Source of the DNA: Shinella sp. PSBB067 | GTDB taxonomy: Bacteria; Pseudomonadota; Alphaproteobacteria; Rhizobiales; Rhizobiaceae | Direction: 5' to 3' | NCBI RefSeq assembly: GCF_016839145.1 | Contig: NZ_CP069302.1 | Location: 310,001 to 374,000, forward strand | Length of the DNA: 64,000 bases | Part shown: in pieces, positions 52,287 to 61,125 of the stretch | Layout: the number at the start of each line of letters is the position of its first letter | Position numbering within the stretch: the stretch's first letter is position 1 | The notes under the pieces: model-generated | Seen by the model: the letters and a program-made list of their open reading frames with translations, nothing else | Told to the model about the DNA's origin: nothing | Databases searched by the model: none | Translations under genes and position numbers: made by a program

Positions 52287-52300
52287 TTGACGTTGCGCAA
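52287..52300 (-). promoter_or_regulatory. Candidate NnrR/Fnr box, DUF2249 operon side
   Basis: TTGAC-GTTG-CGCAA on the plus strand; a TTG-N8-CAA dyad whose centre is 108 bp before the DUF2249 start and 118 bp before hemN. It could serve either gene. Confidence 0.62.
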
Positions 52301-52335
52301 ACAATTCCGGAAATGCCGGCCCGATGGCTCCTTGC

Positions 52336-52349
52336 TTGGCTTTTCGCAA
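52336..52349 (+). promoter_or_regulatory. Candidate NnrR box for hemN
   Basis: TTGGC-TTTT-CGCAA followed by AAG. The centre is 69 bp before the hemN start, giving a leader near 28 nt if the box sits at -41. Confidence 0.7.
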
Positions 52350-52411
52350 AGAAGGCGCCCCCTCCCCCTCCTAGGCTTTCGTCAATCGACACACCGGACA
52401 AGGAAAACGCC

Positions 52412-53764
52412 ATGCAACACGCCCTGATCGAAAAATACGGCGAGGCGCGGCTGCCGCGCTATACGAGCTATCCCACGGCGCCCGCCTTCTCGCCGTCCGT
52501 CGGCGCCGGCACCTATGGCGACTGGCTTTCCGCCATCGCGCCGGGAACGGAGGCCTCGCTCTACCTGCACATTCCGTTCTGCCGCTCGATGTGCTGGTAC
52601 TGCGGCTGTCACACCACCATCACCCAGCGCGACGAGCCGATCCTCGATTATATCGACATGCTGCGCAAGGAGATCGGCCTCGTCTCCGAAAGGGTCGGCA
52701 ACCGGCTGAAAGTCCGCCACATCCATTTCGGCGGCGGCACGCCGACGATCATGCAGCCGGAGGAATTCCGCGACCTGATCGGCCTGATGCGCGCCCGCTT
52801 CGCCTTCACGGCGGGCATGGAGATCGCCGTGGAGATCGACCCGCGCACGCTGACGCCCGACATGGCCGAGGCGCTCGGTGAGGCCGGCGTCACGCGCGCC
52901 AGCCTCGGCGTGCAGAGCTTCGATCCCGTCGTGCAGAAGGCGATCAACCGCATCCAGAGCGAGGCGCAGACGGCGGAAGCCGTGACGCGGTTGCGCGCGG
53001 CCGGCATCGGCGGCATCAATTTCGACCTCATCTACGGCCTGCCGCACCAGACGGTAGTGTCCTGCATCGAGACCGCGAAGGCGGCCGTCGCCATGCGGCC
53101 GGAACGCTTCGCCGTGTTCGGCTATGCGCATATCCCCTCCTTCAAGAAGCACCAGCGGCTGATCGACGAGCGCGCCCTGCCGGATGCGGCGATGCGCGCC
53201 GAGCAGGCGGAGGCGATCGCCGAAACGCTGGTGGCGGCCGGTTATGTCCGCATCGGCCTCGACCACTACGCCCTGCCGGTTGACAGCCTTGCGGTTGCGG
53301 CCGGCCGCGGCCGCCTGCACCGCAATTTCCAGGGCTATACGACGGATGCCTGCACGACGCTCATCGGCTTCGGCGCCTCGTCCATCGGCCGCACGCCTGA
53401 TGGTTACATGCAGAACGAGGTGCCGCCCGGCCTCTATGCGCAGCGCATCGCGTCCGGCCAGCTCGCGACCGTCAAGGGCTATCGCCTCACCGCCGAAGAT
53501 CGCCTTCGCGCCGAGATCATCGAACGGCTGATGTGCGATTTCCGCGCCGATGTCACGACAATCGCCGCCCGGCACGGCTTCGACGCCGCGCCGCTCATCG
53601 AGGGCAACGCGCGGCTGATGGCGCTCAAGGAGGACGGTGCGGTCGTCATCCGCGGCGGCACGGTCACGGTGCGGCAGGACCATCGCTTCATCATCCGCGC
53701 CGTCGCGGCCGCCTTCGATGCCTATATCGACAGTTCGGCCCGCACCCACAGCAAGGCCGCCTGA
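52412..53764 (+). CDS. hemN: Oxygen-independent coproporphyrinogen III oxidase
   Basis: A 450-residue radical SAM enzyme making protoporphyrinogen under low oxygen, as needed for haem-rich denitrification enzymes. The cluster motif CRSMCWYC (C57, C61, C64) with C66 beside it, HIHFGGGTPTIM, the SAM-binding EIDPRTLTPDM, GVQSFDPVVQKAINRIQ and INFDLIYGLPHQT are all present. HYALPVDSLAVAAGRGRLHRNFQGYT and the C-terminal HemN domain follow. An NnrR-type box lies upstream, and a perfect terminator hairpin follows. Confidence 0.95.
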   Translation: MQHALIEKYGEARLPRYTSYPTAPAFSPSVGAGTYGDWLSAIAPGTEASLYLHIPFCRSMCWYCGCHTTITQRDEPILDYIDMLRKEIGLVSERVGNRLKVRHIHFGGGTPTIMQPEEFRDLIGLMRARFAFTAGMEIAVEIDPRTLTPDMAEALGEAGVTRASLGVQSFDPVVQKAINRIQSEAQTAEAVTRLRAAGIGGINFDLIYGLPHQTVVSCIETAKAAVAMRPERFAVFGYAHIPSFKKHQRLIDERALPDAAMRAEQAEAIAETLVAAGYVRIGLDHYALPVDSLAVAAGRGRLHRNFQGYTTDACTTLIGFGASSIGRTPDGYMQNEVPPGLYAQRIASGQLATVKGYRLTAEDRLRAEIIERLMCDFRADVTTIAARHGFDAAPLIEGNARLMALKEDGAVVIRGGTVTVRQDHRFIIRAVAAAFDAYIDSSARTHSKAA

Positions 53765-53771
53765 AACGAGA

Positions 53772-53803
53772 AAGGCCCGGCATGGTGCGGCATGCCGGGC
53801 CTT
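53772..53803. terminator. Bidirectional terminator between hemN and norD
   Basis: AAGGCCCGGCATG (53772-53784) pairs perfectly over 13 bp with CATGCCGGGCCTT (53791-53803) around a 6-nt loop. It serves two convergent genes: hemN ends 8 bp before it and norD 21 bp after. Confidence 0.85.
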
Positions 53804-53824
53804 CCCACGCAGGTCTCGTGTCCT

Positions 53825-55723
53825 CTATCCCACAAGACCGCGGTAGATCGCCGGCAGTGCCGCGGGCAGCCTGGCGATGTTGCTGACGATGGCGTAGCCG
53901 TTGCGGCCGAACATGGCCGGCACGTAGGCCTGCGCCTCCCGGTCGACCGTCACCCCGAACACGCTGACGCCCGTGCGGCGCGCTTCCGTGACGGCGCGGC
54001 GGCTGTCCTCCAGCGCGAAGCGGCCCTCGTAGTGGTCCACGTCGTTCGGCTTGCCGTCGGTGAGGACGAGGAGGAGCTTGCGGCGGTTCGGCTGCTCGCG
54101 GAGCTTGGCCGCCGCATGGCGGATCGCCGGGCCGATGCGGGTGTAGAAGCCCGGCTTCAGCGCCGCGATGCGCGCCTCAACGCCATGGCCCATCGGCTCG
54201 CCGAAATCCTTGACCGTCTCGACGCGCACCCAGGAGCGGCGACGCGAGGTGAAGGTGAGGATCGAGTGATTGTCGCCGCAGGCCGCAAGGCCGTGGGCGA
54301 GCACCGTCAGCGCCTCCTTCTCGACATCGAGCACCCGGCGATTGTCGAACCAGGCGTCGGTGGAGAGCGAGACGTCGACGAGGATGGTGACGGCGAGGTC
54401 GTGCGCCTGCGGCCGGCTCATCAGGTGGATGCGGTCGCTGCCCTGCCCGCCGGCGGCAAGGTCGCTGCGCGCCCGTACCACGGCATCGAGGTCGAGTTCC
54501 GCCCCGTCGAGCTGTGCGCGCAGCATCTCGTGCCTTGGCCGCAGCACCTCGAACTGCCGGCGCACGCGGCGGATGAGGCTCCTGGTGTCGGCATCGGCCT
54601 CCGTCACGGCGGCAGTATCAGGCGCGGGCGAGGCGAGCACGCGGCAATGGTCCGGCAGGTAGGTCGCCGTGCGGTAGTCCCATTCGGGATAGGTGTATTC
54701 GCCGGTCAGCCGGGTGCGGTCGAGCGCTTCGGGCGGCAGGTCGAGGTCGAAGTGGAAGCGCGCGGCGGGCCTTCCCTTGCGCTCGCCGAGCGTCATGTCG
54801 TCCAGTTCATCGGCGGCGGAGGCGTCATGGTCGTCGCTGTCGTCGCCGGGGCGGTCGACATTGACCATCTCGGCCATGGCGAGGATCTTCTCGAAGCGGT
54901 TGAGGATGAAGGGGCTGCGTTCGCTCTTGTGGTTCTCCGCCTTCTCGCGCTCCGCCACATGCCGGCCGGTCTCGGCGGCCTGCGGATCGCCGCCGCTCGC
55001 CGGCTGGTCGTCCTCTCCCCTTCCCTCGCCGTCCTCGCGGGCAAGCGCATCCGGCCAGAGCGGCACGGGCAGCATGGGCAGGTAGCCGGGCGGCGCGCGA
55101 TGGGGGAAGATGACCGGCAGCGTGTCGTCGGCAAGCCCGGCGCCCTTCTTCAGGAGGGCGAGGATGCGATTTTCGACATGGCGCTCGATGGAGGGCAGCG
55201 GCCGGCTGCGGCGCGCATCGAGCGTCGCGGCGCAAAGCCGGCGGTAGCGCCGGGCAAGGCCCGGAAAGGCAGCGAGAACGGCCTTCGCCGTCGCCTCCGC
55301 CCGCGCGACGATCGCAAGGTCGCGCTGGAGCGGGTCGGCATGCGTCACCTGGTCCAGCGGCATGACGGCCATGGCGGCGGCGAGCCAGACATAGAGGTCA
55401 CGGTTGAGACCGCGGTCGGCGAAGAGGGCGATCTCGCCGGGCAGCATCAGCGTCGCGTGGTCGCGGCCGGGCTGCACCAGCTTCTCCTCGCCGAGCCCCA
55501 TGCGTTCGCGCAGCCGCAGGCGGTGCGTCGAGGTGCGCCCGCGCGCCGGCGCGATCTGCACCGCGCCCTCCCCGCCGAAGCCGCGGAAGCAGACGGCGAG
55601 CACGGGCCGGACGTCCTCCAGCCGGACGGCATGGTCCGGGTGGCGTTGCCATGTGGCGGTGTTGCCGACGAGCCTGTGCCAGGCCCGGCCGACGGTCTCC
55701 TCCAGCTCCAGGAAATCCAGCAT
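53825..55723 (-). CDS. norD: Nitric oxide reductase activation protein NorD, von Willebrand A domain
   Basis: A 632-residue cytoplasmic protein. A long N-terminal helical region (LDFLELEETVGRAWHRLVG) leads to a central acidic linker (DDSDDHDASAADELDD), then a C-terminal VWA domain. The MIDAS motif is ILVDVSLSTDAW, and LLLVLTDGKPNDVDHYEGRFALEDSRRAV is typical. With NorQ it forms an AAA/VWA chaperone pair inserting the non-haem iron into NorB. ATG 55723 (MLDFLELEE) is the family start; the upstream frame overlaps norQ. Confidence 0.92.
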   Translation of the reverse strand: MLDFLELEETVGRAWHRLVGNTATWQRHPDHAVRLEDVRPVLAVCFRGFGGEGAVQIAPARGRTSTHRLRLRERMGLGEEKLVQPGRDHATLMLPGEIALFADRGLNRDLYVWLAAAMAVMPLDQVTHADPLQRDLAIVARAEATAKAVLAAFPGLARRYRRLCAATLDARRSRPLPSIERHVENRILALLKKGAGLADDTLPVIFPHRAPPGYLPMLPVPLWPDALAREDGEGRGEDDQPASGGDPQAAETGRHVAEREKAENHKSERSPFILNRFEKILAMAEMVNVDRPGDDSDDHDASAADELDDMTLGERKGRPAARFHFDLDLPPEALDRTRLTGEYTYPEWDYRTATYLPDHCRVLASPAPDTAAVTEADADTRSLIRRVRRQFEVLRPRHEMLRAQLDGAELDLDAVVRARSDLAAGGQGSDRIHLMSRPQAHDLAVTILVDVSLSTDAWFDNRRVLDVEKEALTVLAHGLAACGDNHSILTFTSRRRSWVRVETVKDFGEPMGHGVEARIAALKPGFYTRIGPAIRHAAAKLREQPNRRKLLLVLTDGKPNDVDHYEGRFALEDSRRAVTEARRTGVSVFGVTVDREAQAYVPAMFGRNGYAIVSNIARLPAALPAIYRGLVG

Positions 55724-55731
55724 GGCGGACC

Positions 55732-56535
55732 TCAGCGGATCATCGCGTCGGCGATTTCGAGGAGCGCGGCGCGGACGTCCGGCTCGTCGGTGAGCGGCTC
55801 GATCATGGCGGCACGGACCGCCTCGCGCATCGTCATGCCGCTGTCGATGAGGCAGGCGCAATAGACGAGAAGGCGCGTGGAGACGCCCTCTTCAAGGTCG
55901 TGGCCCTTGAGGGCGCGCAGCCGGTGGGCGAGCGCGACGAGCGGGGCGACGCGCGCCTCGTCGAGGCCGCTTTCGGTGGCGACGACGGCGATCTCGGCCG
56001 CCTTCGGCAGGAAGTCGAACTCGATGGCGACGAAACGCTGGCGCGTGGAGGGCTTCAGCGCCTTCAGGAGGTTCTGGTAGCCGGGATTGTAGGAGACGAC
56101 GAGCATGAAGCCGGCGGGGGCTTCCAGCACCTCGCCGGTGCGCTCCAGCGGCAGGATGCGGCGGTCGTCGGTGAGCGGATGGAGCACGACGGCGACGTCC
56201 TTGCGGGCTTCGACGATCTCGTCGAGATAGCAGACGCCTCCCTCGCGCACGGCGCGCGTCAGTGGGCCGTCGACCCAGACCGTGTCGCCGCCCTTGAGCA
56301 GATAGCGGCCGGTGAGGTCGGCGGCCGAAAGGTCGTCATGGCAGGAGACGGTGGAGAGCGGCAGGCCGAGCCTTGCGGCCATGTGGCTGACGAAACGGGT
56401 CTTGCCGCAGCCCGTGGGTCCCTTCAGAAGCAGCGGAAGCTGGCGCGTCCAGGCGGTCTCGAACAGGGCGCATTCGTTGCCGGAGGGGCTGTAGGCGGGG
56501 ATGTCGGCGCGCGCGGCCTTGAGCATCACGTTCAT
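55732..56535 (-). CDS. norQ: Nitric oxide reductase activation AAA ATPase NorQ
   Basis: A 267-residue MoxR-type AAA+ ATPase with Walker A LLKGPTGCGKTRFVSHMAARL, Walker B GVCYLDEIVEARKDV, sensor VSYNPGYQNLLKALKPSTRQRFVAIEFDFL and the C-terminal lid LSTRLLVYCACLI-like segment. It partners NorD in maturing the NO reductase. ATG 56535 has GGAGA 5 bp upstream; ATG at 56553 is the alternative. It follows norB by 64 bp and precedes norD by 8 bp. Confidence 0.93.
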   Translation of the reverse strand: MNVMLKAARADIPAYSPSGNECALFETAWTRQLPLLLKGPTGCGKTRFVSHMAARLGLPLSTVSCHDDLSAADLTGRYLLKGGDTVWVDGPLTRAVREGGVCYLDEIVEARKDVAVVLHPLTDDRRILPLERTGEVLEAPAGFMLVVSYNPGYQNLLKALKPSTRQRFVAIEFDFLPKAAEIAVVATESGLDEARVAPLVALAHRLRALKGHDLEEGVSTRLLVYCACLIDSGMTMREAVRAAMIEPLTDEPDVRAALLEIADAMIR

Positions 56536-56599
56536 GTCGGTCTCCAGGTTCATAGAGGAAAATGTGCCGGCCCCGCGGGATGACGGGGCCGGCCAGCAC

Positions 56600-57946
56600 T
56601 CACTCGGCCGGCTGGACCATCCGGGTGAGGCTGTCGGCACGCTCGCGGCCGGGCACCAGCACGGCCCAGATGAACATCAGCGCCGAGACGAGGACGACGG
56701 CGCCCGAGCCGAGGCGGACCCAGTAGAACAGCGAGAGCTGGTCCTGCACGTCCATGAAGCTTTCGCCGAGCACGCGCTGGAGGTGGATCTGCACGACGCC
56801 CGCGAAGGTGAGCGCGAAGGTCATGACAGACATGGCCGTGCACATGATCCAGAACGAGGCGATCGAGAGCCACTGGTTGTAGGGCTGGCGGCCGCGGATC
56901 TCGGGGATCGCATAGGCCATCATGGCGAGATTCAGCATCACATAGGCGCCGAAGAAGGCGAGGTGACCATGCGCGGCGGTGACCTGCGTGCCGTGGCTGT
57001 AGTAGTTCACCGACGACAGCGTGTGCAGGAAGCCCCAGACGCCCGCGCCGAAGAAGGCCATGACCGAGCAGCCGATCGACCAGAGCAGCGCCGCCTTGTT
57101 CGGATGGTTGCGGCCGGCCTTCCAGGTCATCACGAAGGTGAATATGACCATGGTGAAGAAGGGCGCCACTTCCAGCGTCGAGAACAGCGAGCCGATCCAC
57201 TGCCAGTAGCCCGGCGCGCCGATCCAGTAATAATGGTGGCCGGTGCCGAGGATGCCCGAGAAGAGGGCGAGGCCGACGATGACGTAGAGCCACTTTTCCA
57301 CGACTTCGCGGTCGATGCCGTTGATCTTGATCATCAGGAAGGCGAGCACGGAGGCCATGATCAGCTCCCAGACGCCCTCGACCCACAGATGGATGACGTA
57401 CCACCAGTACATCTTGTCGAGCGCGAGGTTCGCCGGGTTGTAGAAGGCGAAGAGGAAGAAGAGGGCAAGGCCCCACAGGCCGAACAGCAGTATGTTGATG
57501 ACCGTGGTCTTGCGGCCCTTCAGCGCGGTCATGGTGATGTTGAAGAGGAACATCAGCACGACGACGACGATGCCGATCTTGGCGGCGAAGGTCTGCTCGA
57601 GGAATTCGCGGCCCTCATGGATGCGAAACATGTAGCCGACGACCGTCAGCCCCGCCGCCACGAAGAACAGCCAGAACTGGACGACGGCGAGCTTCGGGCT
57701 GAACAGCTCGGTCTCGGTCTCCTCCGGGATCATGTAGTAGGTCGCGCCCATGAAGCCCATGAGCAGCCAGACGACGAGCGCATTGGTGTGGATCATGCGC
57801 ACGATGTTGAAGGGCAGGAGCTCGGAGAGCGTGTTCGGCAGCACGTAGATCGTGCCGGCGAGGACCCCGAAGGCCACCTGGGCGAGGAACAGGCCGAGCG
57901 CGCCGTAGAAGTACAGCATCGCGACCTTTTGCGTTTGATATTTCAT
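56600..57946 (-). CDS. norB: Nitric oxide reductase catalytic subunit (cNOR)
   Basis: A 448-residue, twelve-span haem b/b3-FeB subunit reducing two NO to N2O. Landmarks: FNIVRMIHTNALVVWLLMGFMGATYYMIPEE (haem-ligand His), YWWYVIHLWVEGVWELIMASVLAFLMIK, HHYYWIGAPGYWQWIGSLFSTLEVAPF, and HGTQVTAAHGHLAFFGAYVMLNLAMMAYAIP. Glutamates near FeB (ETET, VEGVWE) are those typical of NorB. ATG 57946 has GAGGAG upstream. Second gene of norCBQD. Confidence 0.96.
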   Translation of the reverse strand: MKYQTQKVAMLYFYGALGLFLAQVAFGVLAGTIYVLPNTLSELLPFNIVRMIHTNALVVWLLMGFMGATYYMIPEETETELFSPKLAVVQFWLFFVAAGLTVVGYMFRIHEGREFLEQTFAAKIGIVVVVLMFLFNITMTALKGRKTTVINILLFGLWGLALFFLFAFYNPANLALDKMYWWYVIHLWVEGVWELIMASVLAFLMIKINGIDREVVEKWLYVIVGLALFSGILGTGHHYYWIGAPGYWQWIGSLFSTLEVAPFFTMVIFTFVMTWKAGRNHPNKAALLWSIGCSVMAFFGAGVWGFLHTLSSVNYYSHGTQVTAAHGHLAFFGAYVMLNLAMMAYAIPEIRGRQPYNQWLSIASFWIMCTAMSVMTFALTFAGVVQIHLQRVLGESFMDVQDQLSLFYWVRLGSGAVVLVSALMFIWAVLVPGRERADSLTRMVQPAE

Positions 57947-57970
57947 GTCTTTTCTCCTCAACGCTATCGG

Positions 57971-58423
57971 TCAGCCGGCATCGTTCGGCGGCCAGTTCTG
58001 GGTGTTGATCCTGCTCGTCCATTCCAGGAAGTCGGCAAGGTCGTTGAGTTCCTGTTCGGTGAGGTTGAACTGCGGCATCTGCCGCCGGCCCTCCGCCCCG
58101 CTCGGCTGGGCGGCCATCCAGGCCTTGAAGGCCTCGCGCGCGCCTTCCGGGTCGTCGACGCCGCCATAGCGCTTCCAGACATTGCCCAGTTCGGGCGCGA
58201 AATAGGCGCCCTCGCCGAGCAAGGTATGACAATTGATGCAGGCGTTCTTTTCCCAGACGTGCTTGCCGCGCGCGACGCTGTCCGTCAGCGTCGTCTCGTC
58301 GGTGGACGTCGTGCGCATGTAATAGTGGGAGTGGGCCGTGAGCCCGACGAAAATCGTGAAGAAGAAGATGGACCCGCCATAGAAGACGTTGCGGGCCCCG
58401 GTCTTGGTTAGGCGCTCTGCCAT
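57971..58423 (-). CDS. norC: Nitric oxide reductase cytochrome c subunit
   Basis: A 150-residue membrane-anchored cytochrome c that feeds electrons to NorB. One N-terminal helix (residues ~14-30, FYGGSIFFFTIFVGL) precedes the haem motif CINCH (62-66) in WEKNACINCHTLLGEGAYFAPELGNVWKRYGG. The axial Met lies in RRQMPQFNLTEQELNDLADFLEWTSRINTQNWPP. ATG 58423 (MAERLTKTG) is the family start. A TTG-N8-CAA box lies about 126 bp upstream and drives norCBQD. Confidence 0.95.
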   Translation of the reverse strand: MAERLTKTGARNVFYGGSIFFFTIFVGLTAHSHYYMRTTSTDETTLTDSVARGKHVWEKNACINCHTLLGEGAYFAPELGNVWKRYGGVDDPEGAREAFKAWMAAQPSGAEGRRQMPQFNLTEQELNDLADFLEWTSRINTQNWPPNDAG

Positions 58424-58548
58424 CCCCTGGTCCTTTCCCTTGCCGGACCCTGAGGGCCGGCGCCAAAACCCCGCCAACTGGTTTGCCGGCGATCCCCTCG
58501 CCGGCTTGCGGGACGTCTCTGGTTCTAGACGCGGGAGAAAAGCCTTCT

Positions 58549-58562
58549 TTGCGAATAGGCAA
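58549..58562 (-). promoter_or_regulatory. Candidate NnrR box for norCBQD
   Basis: TTGCG-AATA-GGCAA on the plus strand, flanked to TTTGCG...GGCAAAG. Its centre is 132 bp before the norC start; it lies just past the norF stop, 16 bp away. Confidence 0.75.
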
Positions 58563-58578
58563 AGACCGGGGCGGTTCG

Positions 58579-58854
58579 TCAGCCGATCAGCGTGGCGGCG
58601 ACGGCGCGGGCAAGCGCAAGCGAGAGGAGCGCCGCCGGCCAGGCGAGCAGCGCCGAGCGCATGAAGCCGCGATTGGCGCGCAGTTCCATGAAGTCGAGGA
58701 TGACGAGGCGGCCCTTCGCATAGGCCATGACGAGCACGGCGGCGATCGGCACCAGCAGCCCGCCGCTGAGGCCGCCGACGAGGGCGCCGCCGAGGGCCAG
58801 CGTCAGCAGCATGGCGAGGGTGGCGATGAACTGTTCGCGGGCCTGTCGGGTCAT
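58579..58854 (-). CDS. norF: NorF, cytochrome c oxidase subunit IV-like protein
   Basis: A 91-residue membrane protein with about three helices: QFIATLAMLLTLALGGALVGGLSG, LLVPIAAVLVMAYAKGRLVILDFMELR and SALLAWPAALLSLALARAVAATLIG. It resembles small subunit IV-type proteins. In rhizobial nor loci norE and norF precede norCBQD and are needed for full NO reductase activity, not for catalysis itself. It is separated from norE by 7 bp. Confidence 0.87.
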   Translation of the reverse strand: MTRQAREQFIATLAMLLTLALGGALVGGLSGGLLVPIAAVLVMAYAKGRLVILDFMELRANRGFMRSALLAWPAALLSLALARAVAATLIG

Positions 58855-58861
58855 GGGTGCC

Positions 58862-59416
58862 TCAGGTGAGATAGACGATGGGGAACATCACGAGCCAGAC
58901 GAGGTCGATGGCGTGCCAGAGCGTGGCGATCATCACGACATTGGCCCGCGACGGTCGCCAGGCGACGAGCAGGAGGATGCCGGCGCCGAAGACGACATGC
59001 AGCAGGTGGAAGCCCGTGATGAGGAAATAGAGCTCCGAAAGCCGGCCCGCCCCGCCGATACCCGACCGGATCTCGATCGTGTATTCGACGGCCTTGACCG
59101 CGACGAAGGCGAGACCGAGCAGCGCGGCAAGGACGAGCGGCCCACGGACCGCGCCTTCGCCGCGGCGGACCGCGAGCGCCGCCTGCCAGCCGCTGCAGAC
59201 GAGAAGTACGGTGTTGAGCGCGGCAAGGCCCGGATGAAGATGCGACCTCAGGAGCAGGGCTCCCTCGCCGTCCACCATGGTCATCACCATGAAGGCGACG
59301 AGCAGCGCGCCGAAGGCCGCAAGCTCGCTCCACACCAGAATCCATAAAAGCAGGGAATCGGCTTCCCCGCTCTCCGCCTTGCCAACGGCAATGTTCACGT
59401 CGTCTATCGTCGCCAT
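58862..59416 (-). CDS. norE: NorE, cytochrome c oxidase subunit III-like protein
   Basis: A 184-residue membrane protein with five predicted helices. Signature pieces are LLWILVWSELAAFGALLVAFMVM, LHPGLAALNTVLLVCSGWQAALAVRRGE and ELYFLITGFHLLHVVFGAGILLLVAW, then ATLWHAIDLVWLVMFPIVYL. The His and Glu set matches subunit III of haem-copper oxidases. Start ATG at 59416 is the family start; upstream frame is not conserved. An NnrR-type box lies 34 bp upstream, close enough that its promoter might give a leaderless or very short leader mRNA. Confidence 0.9.
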   Translation of the reverse strand: MATIDDVNIAVGKAESGEADSLLLWILVWSELAAFGALLVAFMVMTMVDGEGALLLRSHLHPGLAALNTVLLVCSGWQAALAVRRGEGAVRGPLVLAALLGLAFVAVKAVEYTIEIRSGIGGAGRLSELYFLITGFHLLHVVFGAGILLLVAWRPSRANVVMIATLWHAIDLVWLVMFPIVYLT

Positions 59417-59449
59417 GCCCCTGCCTAGCGCGTCCACCGGCGGCCTTCT

Positions 59450-59463
59450 TTGCGCAGGCACAA
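59450..59463. promoter_or_regulatory. Candidate NnrR box between norE and a small ORF
   Basis: TTGCG-CAGG-CACAA, flanked to TTTGCG...CACAAAG. Its centre is 40 bp before norE (minus) and 60 bp before the small ORF (plus). The plus-strand distance gives a leader near 19 nt, so it fits the small ORF best and could serve both. Confidence 0.75.
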
Positions 59464-59516
59464 AGAACGGCGGGGCAGGCCGCGCCATGGTGGGCGGCAA
59501 AGGAAAGGAATCCTCC

Positions 59517-59672
59517 ATGACGGACGCACAGTTCGGCCTCCTCGTCGCCGCGCCGGTCATCGCCGGTTTTGCCGTGGTGCTCTATCGCATGGGCGTGCTC
59601 CAGGGAGCGGGGACGCTTTCGGCCGTCGGGGCGTCGGTCGTCATCGCCGCCGTCCTGTTCTTCGGCCAGTGA
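59517..59672 (+). CDS. Small two-span membrane protein under a candidate NnrR box
   Basis: A 51-residue protein, [18 protein letters not shown] then [31 protein letters not shown], essentially two hydrophobic helices joined by a short polar turn. AAAGGAAAGGA upstream of the ATG at 59517 is a good ribosome site. It is divergent from norEF and shares their candidate NnrR box, so it is probably made under NO or nitrite respiration. I recognise no family. A pncB gene with a separate start follows 91 bp later. Confidence 0.62.
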   Translation: MTDAQFGLLVAAPVIAGFAVVLYRMGVLQGAGTLSAVGASVVIAAVLFFGQ

Positions 59673-59763
59673 GCGGCTTGCAATCGGCGTTTCGATAAAC
59701 GAGGCTGGCGCGATCCGCCGGTCGGCTTCTTCCGGTGAGTCCCGTACCTGCCCAGGAGCCGGC

Positions 59764-61068
59764 ATGGCCGTCACCGACATCGCGACCCGCACCTACGACC
59801 ACAATTTCCGGCTCGATCCGATCGTGCGCAGCCTGCTCGACACGGATTTCTACAAGCTGCTGATGCTGCAGATGATCCGGCAGCTCCACCCGGACGTTTC
59901 GGCGACCTTCTCCCTGATCAACCGCACCAGGAGCGTGCGGCTTGCCGACATCATCGACGAGGGGGAGCTGCGCGCCCAGCTCGACCACGCCCGCAGCGTG
60001 CGCTTCACCAAGAAGGAGCTGATCTGGCTGGCGGGCAACAGCTTCTACGGCAAGGCCCGCATGTTCGGCCCGGACTTCATCACCTGGCTCTCGACGTTCC
60101 AGCTTCCCGACTATGACCTGCGCAAGGCGGACGGGCAGTACGAGCTGCATTTCGACGGGCCGTGGACGCATACGAGCATGTGGGAGATCCCGGCGCTCGC
60201 CGTCATCAACGAGATGAAGTCGCGTGCGGCGATGCGCAACCGCGGCCGCTTCGCGCTCGACGTGCTCTATGCCCGCGCCAAGGCGCGCCTGTGGGAAAAG
60301 GTGGAGCGGCTGAGGCAATTGCCGGACCTCGTCATCTCGGATTTCGGAACCCGCAGGCGGCATGGTTTCCTGTGGCAGCGCTGGTGTGTCGAGGCGCTCA
60401 AGGAAGGGCTCGGCGAGCGCTTCATCGGCACGTCCAACGTGCTGCTGGCCATGGATGCGGACCTTGAGGCCATCGGCACCAATGCGCACGAACTGCCGAT
60501 GGTCGCGGCGGCGCTGGCCGAGGGCGACAAGGCGCTTGCCCAAGCGCCCTACCAGGTGCTGGAGGAATGGCGCCGGCACTACAACGGCAACCTCCTCATC
60601 GCGCTTCCCGATGCCTTCGGCACGGCGTCGTTCCTCGCCAAGGCGCCGGACTGGCTCGCCGACTGGACCGGCTTCCGCCCGGACAGCGCACCGCCGATCG
60701 AGGGCGGCGAGCAGATCATCGACTGGTGGCGGCAGAAGGGGCGCGACCCGCGCGAGAAACTGCTGATCTTCTCCGACGGCATGGACGTCGACACGATCGA
60801 GGAGACCTACCGGCATTTCCACGGCCGGGTGCGCATGAGCTTCGGCTGGGGCACCAATCTCACCAACGATTTCCGGGGCTGCGATCCCGATGGCGGCCAC
60901 GGGCTCGACCCGATCTCCCTTGTCTGCAAGGTCACGAGCGCGAACGGCCGTCCAGCCGTCAAGCTCTCCGACAATCCCGTCAAGGCGACCGGCGACCCGG
61001 CGGAAATCGAACGCTATCGCCGGGTCTTCGGCGTCGACGGCCAGGCGGCGCGGCCGGTGGAGGTCTGA
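59764..61068 (+). CDS. pncB: Nicotinate phosphoribosyltransferase
   Basis: A 434-residue enzyme of NAD salvage that makes nicotinate mononucleotide from nicotinate and PRPP with ATP. Clear motifs are [16 protein letters not shown] at the N-terminus, [81 protein letters not shown] and [15 protein letters not shown] 59764 ([12 protein letters not shown]) fits the family start; the longer frame overlaps the small NnrR-boxed ORF. Downstream GST is 57 bp away. Confidence 0.95.
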   Translation: MAVTDIATRTYDHNFRLDPIVRSLLDTDFYKLLMLQMIRQLHPDVSATFSLINRTRSVRLADIIDEGELRAQLDHARSVRFTKKELIWLAGNSFYGKARMFGPDFITWLSTFQLPDYDLRKADGQYELHFDGPWTHTSMWEIPALAVINEMKSRAAMRNRGRFALDVLYARAKARLWEKVERLRQLPDLVISDFGTRRRHGFLWQRWCVEALKEGLGERFIGTSNVLLAMDADLEAIGTNAHELPMVAAALAEGDKALAQAPYQVLEEWRRHYNGNLLIALPDAFGTASFLAKAPDWLADWTGFRPDSAPPIEGGEQIIDWWRQKGRDPREKLLIFSDGMDVDTIEETYRHFHGRVRMSFGWGTNLTNDFRGCDPDGGHGLDPISLVCKVTSANGRPAVKLSDNPVKATGDPAEIERYRRVFGVDGQAARPVEV

Positions 61069-61125
61069 TCGTGCCCCAATGCCATGTTCCCGGGAACCCT
61101 GCGCGTGCTGCCGCATTTTCCCGCC

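Noticed and set aside
53792..55864. 690-residue open frame on the plus strand
   Set aside because: Antisense to norD, whose VWA motifs are clear; low-complexity Arg/Gly/Val composition.
56501..58411. 636-residue open frame on the plus strand
   Set aside because: Antisense to norB and norQ, which carry unmistakable family motifs.
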